Both the position numbers and the translations under genes were made by a program. A DNA stretch of 64,000 bases, from assembly GCA_023512835.1 (NCBI GenBank), contig CM042091.1, positions 25,642,995-25,706,994 of the forward strand, read 5' to 3'. This DNA is from Taxillus chinensis (Eukaryota; Streptophyta; Magnoliopsida; Santalales; Loranthaceae). Below, one piece after another: positions 57,171 through 64,000 of the stretch. The notes under the pieces were generated by a model that saw only the letters and a program-made list of their open reading frames with translations, made no database searches and was not told the origin of the DNA. The first letter of the stretch is position 1; every line of letters begins with the position of its first letter.

Positions 57171-57510
57171 GCGTGGGAGGTGGCTGTTGGTGGTTGTTGG
57201 CCAAGGGATAGTGATGTGTTTTCTTGTATTAGTTGTGTATGATTTGGTGTTTGTTTTGTCTTTTAGACATGTGTTCATATTTGTGATAAGTTTTGAGATG
57301 TGTATTTGTGACATGCGGATATGTGTTATATGCATTATTACGATGCATGTGGTTATGGATTATGGTGGTACCTTGTTATGTGCTGTTATGTGCTGTGCGC
57401 GGTGTATGACCCATTTGGGTGTTGTGGCTCGTCGTGTGGCAAATGAGTAGCTTGTGTTTTCCTCGTATGTCATTTCTTTTCGCAGACGAAAAGTTTTAAG
57501 GGGGAGAGGA
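57171..57510 (+). other. G3 3' untranslated region and polypurine tract
   Basis: GT-rich and non-coding, close to 49777-50115. It ends CTTTTCG-CAGA-CGAAAAG (57476-57493, one stem-loop change) and TTTTAAGGGGGAGAGGA before LTR 3. Confidence 0.8.
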
Positions 57511-58221
57511 TGTAATGACCCGTGAGTGACCCGTGTGTAAGAAGTTAACCACAAACACCTTGGATGTTGGTGCACAAGTTTGAGGTAAGAGATGAGCCCA
57601 AGAGGGGACTTTTGGGAGGTGCATGTGACAAGTGGTAACGTGCATTTATGCCCTAGGAAGATGCTATGCATATACATGCGGTTTTAAGCTGTTTTGGCAG
57701 ATTTTGGAGCTCACTTTTGATATAGTAGATGGCCTCAAACAATTGGCGTGCAAGAACAAAAGTTTCTTAGAATGAGGTCCTCTATCTACCACAAAAATTT
57801 CAGGGCATTTGGAGCTGCACGTGAATTCACCCATTTCACGTGCAAGCATATTTTTGCTTCTCAGACCTCTACAAGATGCAAGGAGGCTTGGGGTGAAGTT
57901 TGAGTGCATTTGGAGCTGCATGCCAATTGGGGAAGTTTGAGTGCATTTGGAGCTGCATGCCAATTGGTGTGCAGGCATGTTTTTGCATGGTTACCTTGGT
58001 TTTGTCATTCTAATCATCTTTTCCCAAATGACCATGCTGGAATTGTGAATATTTTGGTGTGTATGGATGTGGGAAGGTCATAGCTTGTTCCATCAAAACT
58101 ATGTCGTTTTGATGCTGGGATTCACTTAATCAAAACTATGTCATTTTGATGTTGTGTTGTTTATATAAGAAGGAGAAGCCCCTCTGTTTTAGGTTTAGGG
58201 TTTGTTGCTCCACCAGCCATC

Positions 58222-58257
<36 letters not shown>

Positions 58258-59386
58258 AGAGAGAGAGAGGGAAGGAGAGCTTCTGGTGGCTGCCGGAGCG
58301 TCTTGCGTGGGTGGTCAGTGTCTTGCGTGGAAGCGGGAACAAGAGATCATACAAGGTAGGGGTTCTGTTCTTCCTAAATCCTCCTCTGTCCTAGGGTTCT
58401 AGGGCAGACTATGGATTATATCTGTTTATATATATATGTAATCCATATAGGTGTGATCTCCTATATAGATGTTGGCCTTCAGTGGCATTTTGGTGTGATT
58501 CTGTTGTTACATGCTATATGTTCGATGAAATGCCTGTGTGAACATAGCTGTGTGTATATGCCCATTACGTGTTTGGTAATATGTCTGTGTGGCTGGACTT
58601 GTGATTTGGTGTATGTATGCATGCTGGGTGTTTGTTCTATTGCCTGAATGGCTGGGTTTGTGCACTTGTGAACGGGTGCACGCCAAGTGTTTGGTTTTAT
58701 GCTTGAGTGACCGTGGTGTGTGTTGTGTGCATGACTGTGGTATCCGGCCTGAAGAGGCGGTTAAACTACTTTGCCTGAGAGGCGGTTAAACCAAGGCCTA
58801 AGAGGCGGTTAAACTACTTTGCCTGAGAGGCGGTTAAATCGGTGGCCTGAAGAGGCGGTTAAATTACTTGCTTGAGATATGGTTTGTTAGCCAGGTGTGG
58901 TCAGGGCTGGGGTTACGCCCGCTTGTGTGGAATGCTTTATTTTCTTTTTTCTAATACTGTCACGTCACTACACATGTGCACATGCATGTAGCCACTAGGA
59001 GCATGGGAAGGGTTGGGGAGACTTGATCCCTACTGAGCTGTGGTTGCTCACCCCTCCTACTGTGTTTGCTTGTTTTCCAGGGACTTACAGGCGTTAGGTG
59101 GATACACCAAGGTGAAAGACCTTATTTATTCTACTCTCTTCCATTTATGTTATTTTTTTTTTATGGGAATTGATGTAACCCCAGTGGGGATGGATTGGAA
59201 AGGATTTTGTTGTAATAAAGACTGGTTTGGATTGTGGATTACTTTTATGGACATTGCTTTCTTGAATGTGTTGTGGATGTTTAAAATGTTAAATTCGGGG
59301 TTTGCATCCTAACCCCTTTGCCCTCCGTGTGGGTACAAGGGGAGTCACGTACCGGTTTTCTCGGGTTGGAAATCCGGGGCGTGACA
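57511..59386 (+). mobile_element. Chromovirus array, LTR 3 (G3 3' LTR)
   Basis: 1876 bp, TGTAATGACCC...GGGGCGTGACA. Nearly the same as LTR 2, with a small duplication/rearrangement at 57896-57970 (GTTTGAGTGCATTTGGAGCT twice) and a shorter GA tract (58225-58269). It is followed directly by the target duplication TACTT (59387-59391) and G1 RT. Confidence 0.93.
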
Positions 59387-59722
59387 TACTTGTTCTTCAC
59401 AGTCACCGAATTCAGCTTCCTATAGTCGATGCAAAGGCATAGCGTGCCATCTGCCTTCTTTGCAAAGAGCACCGGAGCACCCCAAGGTGAGGTACTCGGT
59501 CTGATATACCCCTAGTCCACCAACTCCTCTATCTGCCACTGCCGCTCCCTCAGCTTGGCTGGCCCCATACGATATGCTACTTGGGAGATTGGACCAGTCC
59601 CCGGTACCAACTCAATGGTGAACTCTACACTCCTCTTAGGAGGTAAACTCCTCAACTGGTCAGGGAAGATATCCTGAAATTGGTCAACAACTGCTGGCCA
59701 CACTCTCTTTTCCACCTTCCCT
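59387..59722 (-). pseudogene. G1 reverse transcriptase, N-terminal part
   Basis: Resumes G1 on the minus strand after the array: VKNKY at the junction, [22 protein letters not shown], then a stop at ~59514 (TAG, where G3 has a CAG Gln) and [23 protein letters not shown] up to 59715. It joins the RT part at 43313 once the array and one TACTT are set aside. Confidence 0.9.
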
Positions 59723-59724
59723 TC

Positions 59725-61590
59725 CTAAGCAAAGGTCAGGGCTGCCAACCTGTGGGTAATGGCACCCCACTGGTCCAACACTGGCCTAGCCTGACTCGCC
59801 TCACAGTCCCACTCCCCCTGTAGGGTGCAAGAGATCCCTGCAGGTGTAACGAAGGATACACACTGCCGATAACAGTCTATCTTGGCCTGGAAAGCCATAA
59901 GCCAATCCATACCCAAGATCAGGTCAAAAGCACGCAAGGGCAATACATGCAGGTCGAAGCTCAGCTCCACACTTCCTATGATTAACACACAGTCACGGCA
60001 AACACGCCGCACCTCAATCATACCCCCCACTGGAGACTCAACAACTAGGGGCTTCACTGCCTCCACACAAGCTAACCCCAAGCTATCTATCACAAGCTCA
60101 GCAACAAAAGAACACGATGCACCCGTATTGAAAAGAATAGAAGCTAATGTATGGGAGATCAAAAGGGTACCTCTAACCACCAATGGTTCTGCTCTACCCT
60201 CAGCCGGTGGGGGTGGTAGCTCAGCCTCCTCCTGGTAGGTGGCCTCTAGCGCAAACACTCTCCCTTGGCCTGTGCCACTGGTCGGCTCACTCACTGGGCG
60301 CTTCCTGCCAAGACTGCCTCCAGCTTCAGTCTGCTGTCGCTCTGGCCTCCCCTGAGGTCGGGTCTGGCTAGATCCTGCCTGGCTGGCCTGCCACTGACGA
60401 GCTGGCCTCTCAGCTGGTGTACGGAAGCTAGCATCACTCCTCATGCTGGATGCCACGCCTCCTGCTCCCCTATTGCCACTCCTGCACACCCGGCTCAAGT
60501 GGCCCTCTCGCCCACAGCTGTTGCATTTCTAGTCTTTCTTTGGGCACTCCCTGCTGAAGTGGCCTTGCTCCCCACAGCAATGACAACCGCTGGGGAGGCC
60601 TCCTGCTGGACCTCCCAGTCTGTTACCGCTAGAGCTAGACCTCCCTGGGTGTACCGATGTCTATCCCCTGTTGCGGAAGGAACTGTTGTCCCTCTCTTCG
60701 GTCTTGGGCCTCTTGGGTCCCGAATCACGTTCAGATCCGCCCTGCAACTGGCGACCCTGATGGGCCTGCCTCCCATCATCCAGCTCTCTCTCAGCGATAC
60801 GAGCCGTCTCCATAACCTCAGCATGAGTCCTCAAGCGCAAGATCACCACCCTCTGCCTAAGGGCTGGCCTAAGGCCCAAAGTGAACTTGTGGGCCTTTAG
60901 GTCCTCCTTTGCCACAGTCTCGGGAGCAAACCTACTCAAGCTCCGGAACTCTTGCTCATACTCAAGTACCGTCCTTGATCCTTATTTCAAGCTGCCAAAC
61001 TCCTCCCTCTTCTGCCACCTCAAAGATTCCGGGAAGAACTCATCATGGAAGAGCTGTAGAAACTCCTCCCAAAGCATGAACTGCACCGCACGGCTCCCCG
61101 CGACACTCAACCACCACTCCAGAGCATTCCCCTCCAGTTGCCGAATGGCCAGTCTCACCTTATCCTCCTCCCGGGGTAGGAGAAAGGAAAACACATGCTC
61201 GATCTGCCTCAGCCAGTGCTCAACTAACACTGCGTCCTCCTCCCCTTTGAATCGCGGAGGTTGTTCCTTTCGGAACCGTGTCACCATGTCATCCTCTGCA
61301 CGAGTCGGTATGCCACTCAGCGAACGCTCACGCTCCCTTGGTAACTCCCCCGCTGGTGGTGGCGGTGGTGGTGGCACCACCTGCTGTGCCGCCATCTCAC
61401 GGCGCACCTCCTCCCGGACTTCTTGCCGGATACCCTCCCTCAGCTCTTGGACTTCCAGTCGGATGCCTTCTCGCAGCTGCGCCAGCAACAGTGCATGTCC
61501 TCCAACAGACTGCCCCGCACCCGGGCCCTCATGGGCAGATGACTCATCAGCCACTGCCCCGGACGCACGTGTCACTCTCCTCGGTGGCAA
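59725..61590 (-). pseudogene. G1 gag and protease, broken
   Basis: Minus strand, mostly one frame. The normal start ATG is TTG (61590-61588), so the initiation codon is lost. Next: Glu/Arg helix region, proline run, capsid core (KEQPPRFKGEEDA, VFSFLLPREEDK, LFHDEFFPES) with a stop at 60979, then HKFTLGLRPALRQR, a stop near 60660, and zinc knuckles CHCCGEQGHFSREC and CNSCGREGHLSRVC with a TAG between them (60531). The protease follows with LFNTGASCSF: the catalytic Asp is Asn. FDLILGMDWLMAF is intact. It ends at a TAA (59725). Apart from these stops and the Asn the reading frame is nearly complete. Confidence 0.9.
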
Positions 61591-62081
61591 TCTTACTACA
61601 TGAAGTAAGAAACACAAACAGCAGAACGCGTTCGACTACTATCAAGTTTCACTACCTCTACCCCATTATCAAGTCAAGTTGTACATGGCATCACACACAT
61701 TTTACACATTGCACCAATCAACATCGCACACCGTTCAATTCACAGTGCACACAGCTCAAATAAACAAAAACCTTTCCTTGTAGTCATGCTCAAGGTACTT
61801 CAAGAAAAATCAGAGTTGCACAGTTCACACCTTATCACATTATTCACATTTTTCTTTTATCACAATTACAATTTTAACAGTTATCCACACCTTCACATAC
61901 AACAACTAATGCAACTAGTGCCCTAATGCCAATGTATGCAAATCCTACCTCAGGTCTGGACTACCACAAGTACACCTTAGAGGCTTCAAGAGGACTGTGT
62001 TGATTAGGCACGTCCCTCCAGGTTCCTCCAAAGGACTCAAGATAACCAGACCCACCCACTACCCTAGGCCAAGTAGACCAT

Positions 62082-62093
62082 GCTCTGATACCA
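62082..62093 (-). promoter_or_regulatory. Primer-binding site of G1 (tRNA-iMet)
   Basis: Minus strand TGGTATCAGAGC, 3 nt inside the G1 5' LTR end. The leader (61600-62080) carries the same GATCAA and TAGGGCACTAG strings as the other chromoviruses (61920-62020). Confidence 0.95.
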
Positions 62094-62096
62094 TAT

Positions 62097-62647
62097 TGTC
62101 ACGCCCTGGATTTCCAACCCGAGGAAACCGGTTCGTGACTCCCCTTTACCCACCCGGTGGGCAAGGGATAGATGTACAAAATCCAACACATTCATAATAA
62201 TCCACAATAAATAGCAAAAAGGCAAACTACTTATCTTTATTAAGTTCCAAAATCCATTACATCATCTCCAATTGGAGTTATAATAGTCTCAACATAACAT
62301 TTGACAAAACACTCAAATAACAAAAGGAGTAAAGCCACAAGGCAGAAAGTCTTCCACCTTGGTGTTCCCAACTAACGCCTGTAGGTCCCTGTGAAGAAAA
62401 CAAACATAGTAGGAGGGGTGAGCAACCACAGCTCAGTAGGGATCATGTCTCCCCAACCCATCCCATGCTCCAAGCATCTACATGCCGTGTGTACAAGTGC
62501 AGTGTCGTGATACAATCATTTCAACCAATATAACGGTAAGCCATCAGCAAAAACAAATATTTCAAACAGCCACACAAGCTAACACATGAGCAGTCCCGGG
62601 CATCCATAGCCACCGGGTTTCCAAGAGCAGTCTCGGGCTTCCACAGC
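62097..62647 (-). mobile_element. Chromovirus G1, 5' LTR, truncated
   Basis: Matches 39576-40095 almost base for base (TGTCACGCC..., CCACCCGGTGGGCAAGGG, the start of the 37-bp array) and then stops at CCACAGC, where a new sequence begins with TGTTGGACCCC. The rest of the LTR probably lies beyond the window. Confidence 0.9.
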
Positions 62648-62930
62648 TGTTGGACCCCATTTTGATCGAGCCAGATCATGCCCAAAGAAATTTAAAATAA
62701 GAGTCATTTCTGAGGGATCTCAAAATTCACCAAGGTCAACACCGAATGATAGAGGACGAAATTTGAAAACCAACGCACTTGACCGTGCCCGAATCCGACT
62801 TAAAATGAAGAAGTTATGACTAAAATAGTTTTGGGCCTGAAAGTCAAGCTTGCGGAAAGACGGTCAATGCCCTCGGTCAAACCCGACTGAAAATGTTATC
62901 GCGGAAATTTCCCAGAAACAGTTCAGGCGA
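62648..62930 (+). mobile_element. Probable LTR start of another element
   Basis: Starts TGTTGGACCCCATTTTGATC exactly at the break in the G1 LTR, as an inserted LTR would. It is unlike the other LTRs here and I see no ORF. The family is not recognised; paired LTR and target duplication are outside the window. Confidence 0.5.
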
Positions 62931-64000
62931 ATCTGCACCCGCAGCACCCAGCCTCGAAGCCTCGTAGCTGAGACTTGAAGCACCCAGCCTCGAAGCCTCG
63001 CAGCTGAGACTCGAAACTCGTAGCCTCGAAGCTTGCAGTCACAGTTGAAGCTCGCAGACCAGCAGCCTCGAAGCTCGTAGACTCGCAGCCTCATAGTCCA
63101 TCTCAGCCTCGAAGCTCGCAGTCCCAGTTTGCACTCGCAGACTTGTAGCCTCGAAGCTCGAAGCTCACAGCCTCGAAGCTCATAGCGCTCACAGCCTCGT
63201 AGCCTCAACACTCACAACCTCGTAGCCTCGAAGCTCGTAGCTCAGCTCAGTCTCGCAGTCTCGCAGTGTTGCCTCGTAGACTCGCAGCCTCATAGCTTAG
63301 CCTCGCAGTCTCGTAGTCTTGCCTCGTAGACTCGCAGCCTCGTAGCTCAGCCTCGCAGTCTCGCAGCCTTACCGCATAGACTCGCAGCCTCGTAACGCAG
63401 TTCAGCCTCGCCATCTCAACCTTCGACCCGACAATCTACAACCTTCGAGGCAACCCTCATCTCAGCCTTCAACCCGGCAACCTTCGACCCTTCGACCCTT
63501 CGAAGCAGCTTTCGCTACGACCCTGCGACCTTCGAAGCATCCTCCAAGCCTTCAACCCTGCAAAGCGACCTACGACTCTTCGATACGGCTTCGACCCTAC
63601 GATCTTCGAGGCAACCTTCAACTGTAACCTTCGACCCTTCGAGGCAGCTGCAACCTTCGATCCTTCAAGGCAACCCTCATCTCAGCCTTCGACCCAGCAA
63701 TCTTCGACCCTTCGACCCTTCGAAGCAGCTTCCGCTACGACCCTGCGACCTTCGAAGCATCCTCCAAGCCTTCAACCCTACAAAGCGACCTACGACTCTT
63801 TGATGCGGCTTTGACCCTACGATCTTCGAGGCAACCTTCAACTGTAACCTTCGACCCTTCGAGGCAGCTACAACCTTCGATCCTTCAAGGCAACCTTCAG
63901 CTACGACCTTCGAGGCAGCCTCCAACCTTCGATCCCCAACCTTCAGCGACCTTCAATCCTTCGAAGCAATCTTCAGCTACAGCCTTCGATCTTCGAAGCA
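62931..64000. repeat. CTCGAAG/CTTCGAA minisatellite with 220-bp higher-order unit
   Basis: A loose ~10-bp period (GCCTCGAAGCTCGCAGC, shifting after ~63420 to ACCTTCGACCCTTCGAAGCA). At 63451 and 63671 a 220-bp block restarts (CAACCCTCATCTCAGCCTTC) with a few percent difference, so larger segments were duplicated too. No gene: the frames read on the minus strand are low-complexity Leu/Arg/Cys or Lys/Val/Ser and follow from the repeat. It runs past the window end. Confidence 0.85.

Noticed and set aside
62864..63925. Minus-strand frames rich in Leu/Arg/Cys or Lys/Val/Ser
   Set aside because: Low-complexity translation of the CTCGAAG minisatellite.

Overview
The window is nuclear DNA of a flowering plant, most likely a eudicot. 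Evidence is one six-exon NAC-type gene with canonical GT-AG introns, nested plant LTR retrotransposons of several lineages, a hAT transposon, a very large AT-rich inverted repeat and many AT/GA microsatellites. There is no bacterial or organellar signature. Only one intact host gene is visible: an orthologue of SOG1 (SUPPRESSOR OF GAMMA RESPONSE 1, the plant DNA-damage NAC factor) at 23085-26300 (+).

Left cluster (1-17.9 kb). A decayed Tat-like Ty3/gypsy pol end (1-1.2 kb) is followed by a truncated Athila-like element 'A': a 7 x 37 bp array, a gag-like ORF, a later ORF, a 3' region, and a 3' LTR at 14646-16199. A is split at 3679/12719 by a 9 kb element 'L' on the minus strand. L has 2.4 kb LTRs (3680-6080 and 10276-12718), a tRNA-iMet primer site and a non-coding interior, so it is non-autonomous. 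Next come a deleted copia relic (16.2-16.8 kb) and AT-rich DNA.

Centre (17.9-31.5 kb). A roughly 2 kb fold-back structure (17.94-19.97 kb) is followed by a hAT element with a broken transposase (about 20.0-22.9 kb). The hAT ends less than 200 bp before the SOG1 start codon. Downstream is mostly non-coding DNA with a short LRR-kinase relic (~30.0 kb), a duplicated/inverted segment (29.6-29.8 kb) and a third fold-back arm split by a MITE (30.94-31.56 kb).

Right cluster (31.5-64 kb) is a stack of insertions. The fold-back arm is cut by a repetitive, probably copia-type LTR region (31561-34129 plus primer site). That is cut by Athila-like element 'B' (from ~34474, with gag but no pol). B's 3' LTR is cut at 39575 by chromovirus 'G1' (minus). 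G1's reverse transcriptase is cut at 43313 by a tandem chromovirus array (43314-59386) with the arrangement LTR-internal-LTR-internal-LTR (copies G2 and G3, plus strand, flanked by the 5-bp duplication TACTT). G1 resumes at 59387, and its 5' LTR is cut at 62648 by another element ending in a CTCGAAG-type minisatellite that runs off the window.

All retroelement genes here carry frameshifts, stops or catalytic substitutions. The longest open frame is the 809-codon RT-RNase H-integrase-chromodomain part of G3. The most notable non-genic patterns are: LTR promoter modules shared between Athila-like and chromovirus elements; a recurrent ATCAAAAC-N6-GTTTTGAT palindrome in LTRs and a MITE; doubled hairpin-plus-polypurine modules in L and the chromoviruses; and the rearranged fold-back structure upstream of SOG1. 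Boundaries were read by eye, so those not marked by a clear motif are approximate.
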